Positions 46,684 through 57,510 of a stretch of 64,000 nucleotides of DNA are shown here, piece after piece; positions within the stretch are counted from its first letter, which is position 1, and each line of letters begins with the position of its first letter. Origin of the DNA: Tachypleus tridentatus (Eukaryota; Arthropoda; Merostomata; Xiphosura; Limulidae). The notes under the pieces are model-generated. The model was given only the letters and a program-made list of their open reading frames with translations, was not told the origin of the DNA and searched no databases. The stretch is taken from positions 8,370,001-8,434,000 of the forward strand of contig NC_134830.1 in the NCBI RefSeq assembly GCF_004210375.1. Direction: 5' to 3'. The translations under genes and the position numbers were made by a program.

Positions 46684-48158
46684 GTGTTTCCTTGAGGGTT
46701 AACTCTTCAAAATGTCCACTTTATTCAACATGATGAAAGCTTTTGAAAGCACAATATTGACAGCCCGAAGAATGCAACTTGACACAAGTAGTTCGTTATG
46801 GCTATGAACATCTGTTTCACTTACAATATGAGCAATGTTTATCTCTTTTATGGAACTTCTTACTGTGCATGCGTTACACAGGTGCCCTTAATCAAAGTTA
46901 GGTGTTATTGATAGATAAATGACCGTACTTGAACAAATGACCGAACTTGTAAAGTGACCGAACTTATACAAATTGATGTTTTTTTATTGTTCCTATTCTA
47001 TACGTCGGATATTAATAAAGAGAAGACTTAAGTGCCCTCTGGTGGTTTTGTAATTGCGTGCAAAGGGCATGAGAGTAATCACTTGAGGCAATACCGAAAA
47101 AGTGGACACCTTTAAAGAAGAAAGAACCGACAACATAATTACACGATTAAATGGGTTTTCATATCGTTGGTCTCATAAAGAAAACTTGTCACCAGCTTCC
47201 AGTTGGGCTGGTTCATGTACAAAACTTTAAAGTTTTCCAGATAATCGTTATTGTTGGAGATGTAGTTGTGGTTTCCAATATACAGCCGTACAGCTTGTGT
47301 TTAATATTACTTATGTGGACCGCCAACGTCGATTTCATTCATCATTAGATATACACCTGAGAAGAGGAGATCTGTTATGTTATTATAACATAAGAATACT
47401 GAAATCTATCTTACATGAGTATTGTGTGTGTTCTAATATAAAAAAGATACAGAACAAACTTTGTGGCGTCAAGAATAGATAAAACAATATTTCATTGTTT
47501 CATTACGTAGATAACTTTACGCTATAGTATTACTGTGTAATTCAAAGAAGGAGGTTTTTCTAGGCCTAAAACATTCAAAATTCAGCTTTTTATCTATTGC
47601 ACTATTGGCTTTGTTTTGTTTTTTTTTCAAAATCTTCGAAGGGTCTCCACGTATCTAAGTCGTTTTCTTTGTTTTTATGTTATTGGTATTTAACAGGACT
47701 GTTTTCTGCACTACTAACCCTTATATCTGCAGTTTTATGACTTTACAAACCACAGGCTACTAAGATCCAAATTTATACCCATTACAAGTTACAAAGTGCC
47801 TGAATTGTACACTCCAAGAGTTTTTGGCATCTTGAATACCAGGTCTCGACAGACCTTTACGTAAATTAAGGTCGTAGTAGATACATGTGTCATTTCAGTT
47901 GAAGTTTTTGAAAGTAAATTTATTGAAAAATACGTTTTTTTTGCTAACACAGGAATTACACTATCTCTCGTAAGAGAATTAGTTCCGAATGTCACGAGTT
48001 TCTAACTTAGATAACGAAACATTGTCACATATATTGTCAAACCCTGGCTGATCATCACTGGGCTATAACAAAAACAATGTTGTGACCAGGTTCCTCACAC
48101 AGTCAGTCCAGCCATGAGTCACCCAGAGTTTTGAATGAAAGGGCTAGAGAGGGAAGAT
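46684..48158. other. Unique DNA; unassigned open stretches
   Basis: A minus-strand frame from about 47305 to 47149 is open for 52 codons (LYIGNHNYISNNNDYLENFK and onward) and ends in a stop. It reads like protein, but I see no good acceptor or family. No repeat array is present. Confidence 0.3.
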
Positions 48159-48435
48159 TTGTTTGTTTGTTTTTAAATTTCGCGCAAAGCTACTCGAGGG
48201 CTATCTGGGCTAGCTGTCCTTAATTTAGCAGTGTAAGACTAGAGGGAAGGCAGCTAGTCATCACCACCCAGCGCTATCTCTTGGACTACTATTTTACGGA
48301 CGAATAGTGGGATTTACCGTCACATTATAACGCCCCCACGGCTGAGAGGGCGAGCATGTTTGGTGTGACAGGGATTCGAACCCGCGACTCTCGGATTACG
48401 AGTCTAGTACCTTAACCACCTGGCCATGCCAGGCC
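48159..48435 (-). mobile_element. SINE-T copy, full length
   Basis: 'gtttgtttgtttttaaattt' to 'tggccatgccaggcccg'. All modules are present with low divergence; reverse B box 'gggattcgaacccgcgac' is intact. Confidence 0.95.
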
Positions 48436-49855
48436 CGTTGCAGATCATGCACCCGTTGTTGCTAAGTTAACTTGGGGAAAACTTTTAAACGCACGTTTTT
48501 AACAGATGCTAGCAAGTTTTTCAGATTCTTGTTAAGTTGCTTTGTTCCACTTGAAACCTTTCACAACCTTTAAAAAAGAAAGGTGAAAACTAATTAACAT
48601 AACTATAACAATAATAATTCAGTCCTGTAATAATACATTAAACATTTTGAAATGCTATAAATTCAACAATGTTTTTTATTTGATATGTTATGTTGTAAAC
48701 TATATTTATAGCGTTTTAATTTAGATGCTCGCTAGGGGGCGCATCAAGTTAACGTCAACAAGTTCCTAGAATATTTGGAAATGCTAGTGATCGAAACATT
48801 TAACGAAGTGTCAAGAAACTAGAATAGATACATAAATACGGGTAGACGTTCATCTTAGGAGAAGTTAATAGTGAATTAATTTTGTTTTCAATATCAGTAG
48901 AACGTGTAGCTTCAGTAAAGCATTTGGCTCAGTGTTAGTTTTCACGTATATTTAGTTGTTCTATCGATTAGTCGTAATATTATATATTTTAAAATTATTC
49001 GTTGTACCATGAACAAGGTATTTTCGTTTGAACTTTGTAAAATTAGGCCTATAACAGTACAAGTTACAATAGCATGCAAGCCCGCAGAAAAATTAAAAAA
49101 GAAGCAATAGAGTTTTGATCGTTTGGTGGACTGAATTTCAAATTGTTTACACTAAATAATTTAAAGGAACCAGCCCCACGAAAGTCTTAAGGCTCATATG
49201 TGTTGACGGCACTCTTTCACGTCACATACCGAGGAGATTCTGAAATTCTTACTGGCCAGAATATAACACAATTAAACAGAGTACCTCGAGCAAGTCGAAA
49301 AGATATGACCCAGATAACAACTAACTTACCTCAAAGTTAAACAGTATCTTTTTAATAATAATATACGTGGATATTAAAGAACCTTCAAAGCAGGAGTTAG
49401 TTAAATGTATAACTCACTCGCAAGTGTAACAAGAAGAATATAATTAAATATAATCGTGACATTGAATACAGAACGTGCATAAGTGAAACAAATCCATTTC
49501 TTCAGTTGTTTATAACCCATTGTATTTTAGAATATAGAGGTTACTTAAGCACGTGAATTTTTCAAAATAAGATGACAATGTTGCCCAAAACCAAAAGATA
49601 ACAAATGAAATTGAAATTAGAAGGAGAGTAATGACCTACAGAAACGTTTTTATTTTATCATATTTGTGTTGTTTTTGAATAACTTGATTGAAATATACAT
49701 CGAGTTAAAAAGGTTTATCGTCCCTAAGGACATTGATATAAAGACAGAACAGATATTCTTAAAATTTAAGTTTAATAGCAGTTAACAGCAACAACAAAGC
49801 ACTTAGCACGTGCTATTGTCTTTCCTTGTATGCGGGTATTAAAGGGTATACTTAC
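48436..49855. other. Unique DNA, possibly an intron of a minus-strand gene
   Basis: Lies downstream (minus strand) of the candidate exon at 49856-49971. A second minus-strand candidate exon at 49330-49382 has a branch-point-like 'taactaac', an acceptor and a donor GAG|GTAAGT. However, it meets a TAA when joined in phase, so I do not call it. Confidence 0.3.
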
Positions 49856-49971
49856 TTGGCCTGTCTTGTATAGAACGTCATGAACACCCCTCCGCTTCCC
49901 TCGGTTTCAGAACGCCTCATCCAATCATAGTCTTCCATACGCTCAGCAGGTGCAGTATGCAAGATATCCGG
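49856..49971 (-). CDS. Candidate internal coding exon (116 nt)
   Basis: On the minus strand the stretch follows an acceptor 'aaacag' with a branch-point-like 'taactaat' about 25 bases upstream (the pyrimidine tract is poor, A-rich). It ends at a consensus donor GCCAA|GTAAGTA. Only one of three frames is open. It gives 38 codons starting PDILHTAPAERMEDYDWMRR and ending GGVFMTFYTRQA, then two bases (AA). The composition (Tyr, Trp, Met, charged residues; more GC than the surroundings) is protein-like. It begins in phase 0, which matches the end of the candidate exon at 54274-54314. I do not recognise the protein. Confidence 0.5.
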
Positions 49972-50702
49972 CTGTTTTTTTTTAAATAAAATTAGTTATT
50001 ATTTAATAATGATTACGATAATTCTTCCTGACAAAAAAAGTCCAGCGACATTTATTATGTATATTGTGCTTTCTACTCACAGCGATTAAAACAAAAGTGG
50101 GTCAGTTGCTAATTATATTTCGACTAAAAGCAACACAAACTGCCATTCTAAGTTCTCTACGTATATTTATCGTTGTTTAACAGTATATATACTTATATAT
50201 ATATATAAAACATTTTGTTGTACTTTATACATTGCAAAAATATTCACAACAACTTTATACTAAAAAAAACGTTACTTAACCCAAAGCGAATGGGCTCATT
50301 ACGTTAAAAATATCATAATTATTTATTCTAAAGCAGTACCACCATTGACACGACTTTTGTTTACATTTAATCTTTATTTCAGGCAGTTGAAGAAAAGTTA
50401 CCTCAGCCACGCCCGTCTCTCAGGGCTGCGTCAATGCTTATAAAAATGTCATGGTTTTTTACTCACAGCTGAGAACTGCTCCACGCAAAAACACAAATAA
50501 CGTTTAGTTGTGACCGGTTTGTCTCATGAAGTTCATTAACTGAGTGTTTGAAACGTATCAAAAAAAAAAATTTTTCTCTCAACTCTAAACGTGTTTATCT
50601 TTTAGTTTGTTGTACAGTGAATTTATGAAGCTAATCTATACGTTTTAGAAGAACCGTATGAATCTGTAGAGATGTGATATTCATAAATAAATCTGTTAAT
50701 TT
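49972..50702. other. Unique AT-rich DNA, possible intron
   Basis: No recognised feature; short TATA runs near 50200. Confidence 0.4.
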
Positions 50703-50810
50703 TTTGTTAATCGCAAAGCCACACAAGGGGATATCTGTGTTCTGCCCAACATTGGTATCGAAGTTCTATCTTTAGGGCTATAAGCCTGTGAGACTTACCG
50801 CAGTACACGA
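50703..50810 (-). mobile_element. SINE-V copy, diverged
   Basis: 'taatcgcaaagccacacaag', 'gatatctgtgttctgcccaa', weak B box 'ggtatcgaagttctatc', 'gacttaccgcagtac'. Confidence 0.72.
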
Positions 50811-51008
50811 TTTGTTTTATATAATCCATTTTGAACAAAGTTATAATTTTTATTATACGTATAGTAAATTAAAATATATATATAACAGAATTTGTGAGAG
50901 ATATCAAATGCTAATATTGGGTAAGTTTTAACTACAAATGAAGTTCCTTGTGGGATAAAAGATCACGTGACAAATGTTTTTTTTTTTGCTCATAATTCAT
51001 TCTCTCTC

Positions 51009-51311
51009 TCTTTTGTTTATGGCCCGGCATGGCCAAGCGTGTTAAGGCGTGCGACTCGTAATCTGAGGGTCGCGGGTCCGCATCCCGGTCGCGCCAAACA
51101 TGCTCGCCCTCTCAGCCGTGGGGGCATTATAATGTGACGGTCAATCCCACTATTCGTTGGTAAAAGAGTAGCCCAAGAGTTGGCGGTGGGTGATAATGAC
51201 TAGCTGCCTTCCTTCTCGTCTTACACTGCTAAATTAAGGATGGCTAGCACAGGTAGCCCTCGAGTAGCTTTGTGCGAAATTCCAAAACAAACAAACAAAC
51301 TCTTTTGTTTA
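51009..51311 (+). mobile_element. SINE-T copy with perfect 11-bp target duplication
   Basis: The element lies at 51020-51300, from 'ggcccggcatggccaagcgt' to 'caaacaaacaaac'. It is flanked by TCTTTTGTTTA at 51009-51019 and again at 51301-51311. This fixes the true family ends and shows insertion by target-primed reverse transcription. B box 'cgggtccgcatcccg' is slightly mutated. Confidence 0.96.
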
Positions 51312-51346
51312 CAAATATCTTAAATGTAAAATAGTCTTTCCCTCAT

Positions 51347-51845
51347 CTCACCAAATATGTTCTCCCTTTCACCCGTGGGGGCGTTATAATGTTACGATCA
51401 ATCCTATTATTCGTTGGTAAAAGTTTGTTTGTTTTTGAATTTCGCACAAAGCTACTTGAGGGCTATCTGCGCTAGCCGTCCCTAATTTAGCAGTGTAAGA
51501 CTAGAGGGAAGGTAACTAGTCATCACCATCCACCGCCAACTCTTGGGCTACTCTTTTACCAACGAATAGTGGGATTAACCGTCACTTTATAACGCCCCCA
51601 CGGCTGAAAGGGCGAGCATGTTTGGTGCGACAGGGATGCGAACCCGCGACCCTCAGATTACGAGTAGCACGCCGTAACACGCTTGGCCATGCCGGGCCTC
51701 GTTGGTAAAAGAGTAGCACAAGAGTTGGCGGTGGGTGGTGATGACTAACTGCCTTCCCTCTAGTCTTACACTGCTAAATTAGAGATAGCTAGCGCTGATA
51801 GCCTTCGTGTAGCTTTGCGTGAAATTTAAACCAAATAAACCAAAC
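51347..51845 (+). mobile_element. SINE-T copy interrupted by another SINE-T
   Basis: A headless plus-strand copy from 'ctcaccaaatatgttctcc' to 51423 resumes at 51699 ('tcgttggtaaaagagtagca') and ends with 'tttgcgtgaaatttaaacca'. The inserted copy lies between. Confidence 0.95.
51424..51698 (-). mobile_element. SINE-T copy nested in another SINE-T, 13-bp target duplication
   Basis: Minus-oriented full copy from 'tttgtttgtttttgaatttc' to 'cttggccatgccgggcc'. TCGTTGGTAAAAG flanks it at 51411-51423 and 51699-51711, a perfect 13-bp target duplication inside the body of the older SINE. Confidence 0.97.
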
Positions 51846-52073
51846 TAGTCTTTATAAAGTTTTATATAAAGAAGAGAAACTAGTCATTGGCTTTGTTAAT
51901 ATTTGAATAATAATAATATATAAAGAAAATAACATTTTATTTTCTGTCATACGACGAATGCTGCAAAAGTGTATTAACTGTTTTATAAAGTATCTAAGAA
52001 TATTTGTTGTTTGTTTCAGTGTTTCCAAATTAACCTAAGAATAATTTATTTAACAGCCTAAGAAAAGTTTATG

Positions 52074-52197
52074 TTCTCCGGTGGTTAAATGCACGGTATG
52101 TTTACGGATTTAAAACTCTAAGATCTGGGATTCGATTCCCCGCGATGGACAAAGCAAATAGCTCAGCGTGGTTTTGTTCTAAAACAAACAAAGAACA
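52074..52197 (+). mobile_element. SINE-V copy
   Basis: 'ctccggtggttaaatgcacg', 'gatttaaaactctaagatct', B box 'gggattcgattccccgcg', and a degraded tail ending 'aaaacaaacaaag'. Confidence 0.82.
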
Positions 52198-52379
52198 GAA
52201 TACTAAAAACTTTAGAAATAACAATTAAATATTTGTTAACTAGAAGTTGCGCCCCAAAACCCGAAATAACGCGCACAAATTTAACTATGTATAACAAACT
52301 GTCGTATCACAGTCAGAATGAATAATAACTCTAAAAAATGTCCAGTGGTTATAATAACTCGTGATTGTTAACAGTTCCT

Positions 52380-52500
52380 CAGAGAAACATATCACTGCTA
52401 AAAAAGGAACAAATATGTTTCACAAAACATATTTATTAAAACGTTATTCCAGATTTTGTTCCTCTAACGGTCTAACCGTTTGTCAGGAGCGAAACTAGTG
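52380..52500. other. Nested inverted repeats
   Basis: AAATATGTTT-CACA-AAACATATTT lies inside a wider pair GGAACAAA/TTTGTTCC. AACGGT-CTA-ACCGTT follows at about 52467-52481. Function unknown. Confidence 0.5.
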
Positions 52501-52549
52501 TTTATAATCACTCATGGGAAGATCTCAATCTAACATTTCATAGTTATTA

Positions 52550-52756
52550 TGTGGTCAGACAAAATCTGTAGTCATCCTGTGGTCAGATAAAATCTGTAGT
52601 TATCCTGTGGTCAGATAAAATCTGTAGTCATCCTGTGGTCAGACAAAATCTGTAGTCATCCTGTGGTCAGATAAAATCTGTAGTTATCCTGTGGTCAGAT
52701 AAAATTTGTAGTCATCCTGTGGTCAGATAAAATCTGTAGTCATCCCGTGGTCAAAT
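52550..52756. repeat. 28-bp minisatellite, seven copies
   Basis: Unit 'tgtggtcagataaaatctgt' + 'agtcatcc' (or 'agttatcc'). Confidence 0.95.
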
Positions 52757-52787
52757 ACATTGTTGGCGTGAACGTGTTTTACACTTA

Positions 52788-53045
52788 CTTCGCTCGACTA
52801 GTAATCTCAGGGTCGCGAATTCGAATTCTCGTCACACCAGACATGCTCACCCTTCCAGCCGTGAGGGCATTATAATTTGATGGTAAATCCCATTATTCGT
52901 TGGTAAAAAAGTAGCTCAAGAGTTGTCGGTGGGTGGTTGTGACTAGCTGTTTTTCCTAGTTGGAATAGTTGGTGCGACGGGGATTCGAACCCGCGACCCT
53001 TAGATTATGAGTCGAACGCCTTAACCCACCTGGCCGTGTCGGACT
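52788..53045. mobile_element. Head-to-head pair of partial SINE-T copies
   Basis: A plus-strand partial copy (52788-52957: 'cgactagtaatctcagggtc', body, cut at 'ctagctgtttttcctagtt') is joined directly to a minus-strand head (52965-53045: 'ggtgcgacggggattcgaac' to 'cctggccgtgtcggact'). The two tRNA-like heads are inverted relative to each other, about 100 bases apart. Confidence 0.88.
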
Positions 53046-53342
53046 CCCATGTAGTTACTTCCCTGATTCCATGTCTTATTATTTTAATATTATTATGATA
53101 TAGAAACGTGAATCAGATAATAAAGCTTTCTTATATTAACTGAACGTACAAAGATAAATGCTTGTCACTCTGATTAATCATTACGTTTCGCTTTTCCTAA
53201 ATATTTTATGGCATTACTATTATCGTATTTTACACTTCTATTTAATATTTATTTTTTCTTTTGTGTCTATGCAATGATTTAGCTTCTTCTCGGTAAATCG
53301 ATGAGCCAAGATCATAGATATGCTCTAACATCCACCGGCTAG

Positions 53343-53612
53343 AGCCTGGCATGACTAGGTGGTTAAAGCACTCGACTCGTAATCTGTAGGACGCAGGTTC
53401 GAATCCACGTCACACCAAACATGCTCGCCTTTTCAGCAGTGGGGCGTTAAAATGTGACAGTCAATCCCACTATTCTTTGGTAAAAGAATAGCCCAAAAGT
53501 TGGCAGTGGGTGGTGATGACTAGCTACCTTCCCTCTAGTCTTATCTTACTAAATTAGGGACGACTAGCGCAGATAGCACTCGTGTAGCTTTGCGCAAAAT
53601 TCAAACCAATCC
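53343..53612 (+). mobile_element. SINE-T copy, full length
   Basis: 'agcctggcatgactaggtgg', 'gactcgtaatctgtagga', B box 'caggttcgaatccacg', body and tail 'tttgcgcaaaattcaaacc'. Confidence 0.95.
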
Positions 53613-54273
53613 AACGGCTATTCCTAAGAAACATGTTCCAGCTTAACTTTGTTCCTACAGTGAACTTAAGCTAACTTTCTAAGTAATATAAATTGCTATA
53701 TAAGTTGTTTAAGTTGGAAATTTATTACCATTTTATAAGTTCACTTGGAATAATCTTTGATGTAGGTAATCTAAGTATTGTGGGATTCCGCAATAAGATA
53801 CTGGTATAACTTAAAAGCATGGATTTTTTTTTTATTCTTTATTTGTCCAATTTGTAGATGTACGTACAACATAGCAGAAACTACTAAGTGAAACAGAAAC
53901 CAACCAATGAGGTAAAATATAATAAAATTCACCCATGTGTTACATGTTGTATAAATAAAAGTTGTTGGTTTATTTTTACATTTGTGCACGTGAATTTTCT
54001 CTGCCCGAGAATCTACCTTTCGCGGATACTAGATGTTTCTTTCTGGCGAATGTCAGTAAACATGAGTATCATATTATATCCATGTTTGTCCCTTTACAGC
54101 TAAATTATAATAACCAGACGTCTGTTTTCTTATACAGTCACAGCGTTGACATTTTATGTAATAAGTTTTTGAAAACGTTCTGCTTTCAATTTCTCCTCTG
54201 TGGTGACTTATTTTGTTTACCATACTCAAAGTACATTTCCAGATGACAAACTACACTAACACATCTGTCTTAC
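53613..54273. other. Unique DNA, possible intron
   Basis: Lies between the two candidate minus-strand exons. Open plus-strand stretches at 53888-54246 have no recognised motif. Confidence 0.35.
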
Positions 54274-54314
54274 CTTCACAAAGAGCGATGCCACATAACG
54301 TTTGCCAGTTTTTA
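54274..54314 (-). CDS. Candidate short coding exon (41 nt)
   Basis: Minus strand: acceptor 'gttatgttcag' before TA, then 13 codons KTGKRYVASLFVK, then a consensus donor GAAG|GTAAGACAG. It ends in phase 0. The next candidate exon on the strand (49856-49971) starts in phase 0, so both join without a stop. At 41 nt it is short, and one other frame is also open. The evidence is the pair of splice sites, phase agreement and protein-like composition. No family recognised. Confidence 0.4.
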
Positions 54315-54969
54315 CTGAACATAACGCTTACAAGCCACAATTAAGTAATATTACCTAAAATTCAGCTATTAATTAATTATTAATTATTTTTATATGTACG
54401 CATAACGATAAAGCTATCCTTAAATTTAGATGGAATAGATCGAAAACAGTCAGCAGTAAATACCTAATAGTGGGATCTCACTGTCACTCTTATAATACAC
54501 CTACTGTTCCAAAGTATTGAGTGTAATTTTGTTACTGTTCTTGTTGTGTGTTTTTTATCGATGACAGTACGCGGCACGCTCAGCCCAAGATGCCCAAAAG
54601 AAGACAAACTACAGACCATAGTCCTCTCAACACAGCTGTGAATGAAAAAAGTGCGCTATTATAGGGCTTTGAGCGTAAAAACTGTAATTGAAAACAAAGA
54701 AGAAGTATTGTGTTAAACATTGCCCAACACACACACCTGTGTTAACTATAGCGCTATAACTCTTGTTGTCATTTAAACACAAAATGTTTTATGCCTTCTG
54801 AAAATACAAATGGCGTTCGGTTTCATTTGAAAGTTGTATTTTTACGACGACTTTCGGTTTGGGCCGTTCAGGAGAGACACCTGGTGGAAATACGTTCATC
54901 AACCAACCCATCTGTTTTCCATTTCGATAGTTCACGATGCTTCTATTGTTTTGAACTTGAGTTTTTTGG
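54315..54969. other. Unique DNA, no gene seen
   Basis: Two plus-strand open stretches (54791-55049) overlap the following SINE and lack motifs. Confidence 0.4.
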
Positions 54970-55184
54970 TATTTTTTTTTATTTTACGCAAAGCTACACG
55001 AGAACTGTATGCGCTAGCCGTCCCTAATTTAGCACCGTCAACTCTTTGACTACTCTTTTACAAACAAATAGTGGAATTGAACGTCACATTATAAAGCTCT
55101 CACGGCTGTTTGGCTGAACAAGGATACGAACCCACGATCCTAAAAATTACGAATCAAGGGCCCTAATCATCCGGTCATGCCGGA
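54970..55184 (-). mobile_element. SINE-T copy with body deletion
   Basis: 'tattttacgcaaagctacac', 'tagccgtccctaatttagca', then jumps to 'ccgtcaactctttgac' (about 45 bp missing). Ends with the head 'ccggtcatgccggac'. Confidence 0.9.
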
Positions 55185-55287
55185 CAAACTGAGTAATGGT
55201 GTTGGATGGAAATCTGTGACGTCAAATTGTCCATTATGATTGTCATGGAGAATCTACCCTGACTCTTAACTGAAATCCCATGCAGTG

Positions 55288-55617
55288 ATGTCGAGAAATC
55301 CCACTTGTAGAGAAAAATATATATGTAAAAACAGGTCGTTTGGGGTGAGAAAATTTTTTTACGTACAGGAGCGATCAACGTTTCGACCTTCGGTAATTGT
55401 CAGGTTCACAAAGAAAGAAAGAGGTAACTGACCGGAAACTGACCACATGTTTGAAAAGGGTTGTGTAACTGAGTGTCGGAATGTAGAAGGCGTGCTTAGA
55501 TATTTGAATATATAATTTTATATTATTTATTTTATTATTATTATCTATTATATTATTTTTAATATAGGTATAAAGGTATTCCTATAAAGGTAAAAACGAG
55601 CCGTTTTTACATATATA
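55288..55617 (-). mobile_element. Penelope-like element remnant (3' end only) with degraded hammerhead
   Basis: 55332-55560 is clearly related to the 3' region of the element at 26490 ('acgtttcgaccttcggtaat', 'aactgaccacatgtttgaaa', 'gtgtaactgagtgtcggaat'). The hammerhead box reads CTGACAA here instead of CTGACGA. The outer ends are inverted: 'atatatgtaaaaac' on the left and 'gtttttacatatat' on the right. An imperfect direct repeat flanks it ('tgaaatcccatgcagtg' at about 55271, 'tgaaattccatacagtg' at about 55618). Confidence 0.85.
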
Positions 55618-56039
55618 TGAAATTCCATACAGTGCGCAAGGAGTGGCGGTCTATTCCACAAAGATATTACGAATGTTCAATAGTAAGTTTCAGTAGCAGA
55701 AGACAAATTATAATCAACCTTAGTTAAAGTAAATCTAAATCAAATTTAAATGATATTGCGATCATAAATGGTTATTCCATTTGTTGTGGTAATATACTTA
55801 CAGTAAACAAGTGAAAAGTTGGCACACAATTTTCATATAGTAAATTAGTGTGCAGGGCTGTGGATCTGAAGGTCCATAGTTTTAGCCTAGTTGCGCTTTG
55901 CAGCTTTGGTGTCTGTTAAGTCTTACTTCATGGATGCTGTTGATTATAGTTACCTCAGTTCAAAATTAATTACGATTACTTCATAAAACACACTAAGTTA
56001 GATAACCAGTATTTTCTGTATTGTTGTCTGTCTGTTGAT

Positions 56040-56125
56040 GACCGCCAATCTACTTAACTCATCGTAGTTTTAGGAGGGATCAAACCCCGAATTTTAACGT
56101 TATAAGCCAATTAGCTGAATGTTTC
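56040..56125 (-). mobile_element. Possible SINE-V fragment
   Basis: 'gggatcaaaccccgaatttt' and 'aacgttataagccaa' follow the reversed SINE-V B-box region; the rest is eroded. Confidence 0.45.
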
Positions 56126-56189
56126 ATGTTATGAAGATCGTTACCAGGTATGTATTGTAAGAGGTAAGACTATATAACAATATTTATGT

Positions 56190-56285
56190 CGTCTTACACC
56201 TGCCTAAAAACCGGGTTTCGATACCTTCAGTGAGCAGAGCACAGATAGCCTATTGTGTAGTTTTTTGCCTAATAGCAAATCCCTT
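56190..56285 (+). mobile_element. SINE-V copy, 5'-truncated
   Basis: 'accgggtttcgataccttca', 'gagcagagcacagatagcct', 'attgtgtagttttttgccta'. Confidence 0.82.
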
Positions 56286-56406
56286 TTTGTTCAAAATTTT
56301 TTCAACTATTACCATATATTTGTAATTGTATTAACATGGTAAATTTTGGACATTTAATAATTTTTATAACACGAACTGTTTCTCCCTTTTCTCTAAAGTG
56401 AATTTA

Positions 56407-56610
56407 ACAGGAGTATGTTTTGAAAAGTGTGTGGTATTTAACAAGAGTATGTTTTGAGAAGTGCGTGGTATTTAACAAGAGTATGTTTTGTAAAGTGCAT
56501 GGTATTTAACAAGAGTATGTTTTGAAAAGTGCATGGTATTTAACAAGAGTATGTTTGGAAAAGTGCATGGTATTTAAAAATAGTATATTTTGAAAAGTGC
56601 GTGGTATTCC
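56407..56610. repeat. 34-bp minisatellite, six copies
   Basis: Unit 'ggtatttaacaagagtatgt' + 'tttgaaaagtgcat'. Confidence 0.95.
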
Positions 56611-56724
56611 ACGGAGGTCTGGAGAGAAAGGGTATTTATATTGGGGATGTTTATCACACGACTAGTTCACATAATGTTTACAGAGTCTGTGTAAACAATA
56701 AGCAGAATTAAACAAAAGGAAATC

Positions 56725-57004
56725 CTGGCTCGGCTTGTCAGGTGTTTTAAGGCGTTCGACTCGTAATCTGAGGGTCGCGGGTTCGAATCCCCGTCGCACC
56801 AAACATGCTTGCTATTTCAGCCGTGGGGGAGTTGTAATGTTACTGTCAATCCCATTATTCGTTGGTTAAAGAGTTGCCCAAGAGTTGGCGGAGGGTCGTC
56901 ATGACTAGCTGTTTTTCACTGCTGTCTTACACTGCTAGATTAGGGACGGCTGGCGCAGATAATCCTCGTGTAGCTTTGGGCGAAATTTAAAAACAAAACA
57001 AAAA
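56725..57004 (+). mobile_element. SINE-T copy, full length
   Basis: 'ctggctcggcttgtcaggtg', 'gactcgtaatctgaggg', an intact B box 'cgggttcgaatccccg', body and tail 'tttgggcgaaatttaaaaac'. Confidence 0.95.
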
Positions 57005-57385
57005 TAATTTCCTCGTGGTCAGGGAAAGGGTAATTTTCGCGTTTTTATTAAAACGTCAATATTAAAAAAAAACCTCTTAGAACTTAACTCATTTTCTGCA
57101 TGTTATTTACTGTCATCTAAAAGCCCAGTTTTACAAGTAAACGAATATTTTAAGAATCTTGTTCACAAGTGTTGGCTGAGTTACTCACAAAATAAAAATA
57201 TCATGTTATTCGTTTTCGGACAGAAGACAGTTTAACAAGTTTAAAGATAAATTTCCATACAACAACCAAGCTTGTACTTCACTTCAATTAACTACGAACT
57301 TTCAAGACACTAATTAGAACAAAAGAACTGGATTACCAGTAATCACCTACTGTCAAACTTGTCATACCTTTTACTAGACTCTAGT
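57005..57385. other. Unique DNA
   Basis: No recognised feature. Confidence 0.4.
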
Positions 57386-57510
57386 TCCCCCCTGGTTCAG
57401 CGGTATGTCTCCGGATTTACAACGCTAAAATCAGGGGTTCGATTCCCCTAGGTGGGCTGAGAAGATAGTCTGATGTGGCTTTGCTATAAGAAAAACACAC
57501 ACATACTCTA
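57386..57510 (+). mobile_element. SINE-V reference copy, 'ctataag' subtype
   Basis: 'ccccctggttcagcggtatg' (A box), anticodon loop TTTACAA with TAC (Val-like), B box 'ggggttcgattcccc', 'gagaagatagtctgatgtgg', and end 'gctataagaaaaacacacac'. Confidence 0.9.

Noticed and set aside
47149..47310. Minus-strand exon with about 52 codons
   Set aside because: The peptide looks plausible, but there is no good acceptor and no family. Open stretches of this size are expected by chance in 64 kb.
49330..49382. Further minus-strand exon with branch point, acceptor and donor
   Set aside because: Joined in phase to the exon at 49856-49971 it hits a TAA after nine codons.
57386..57460. tRNA-Val gene
   Set aside because: Same reasoning: it is the head of a SINE-V copy with the family tail attached.
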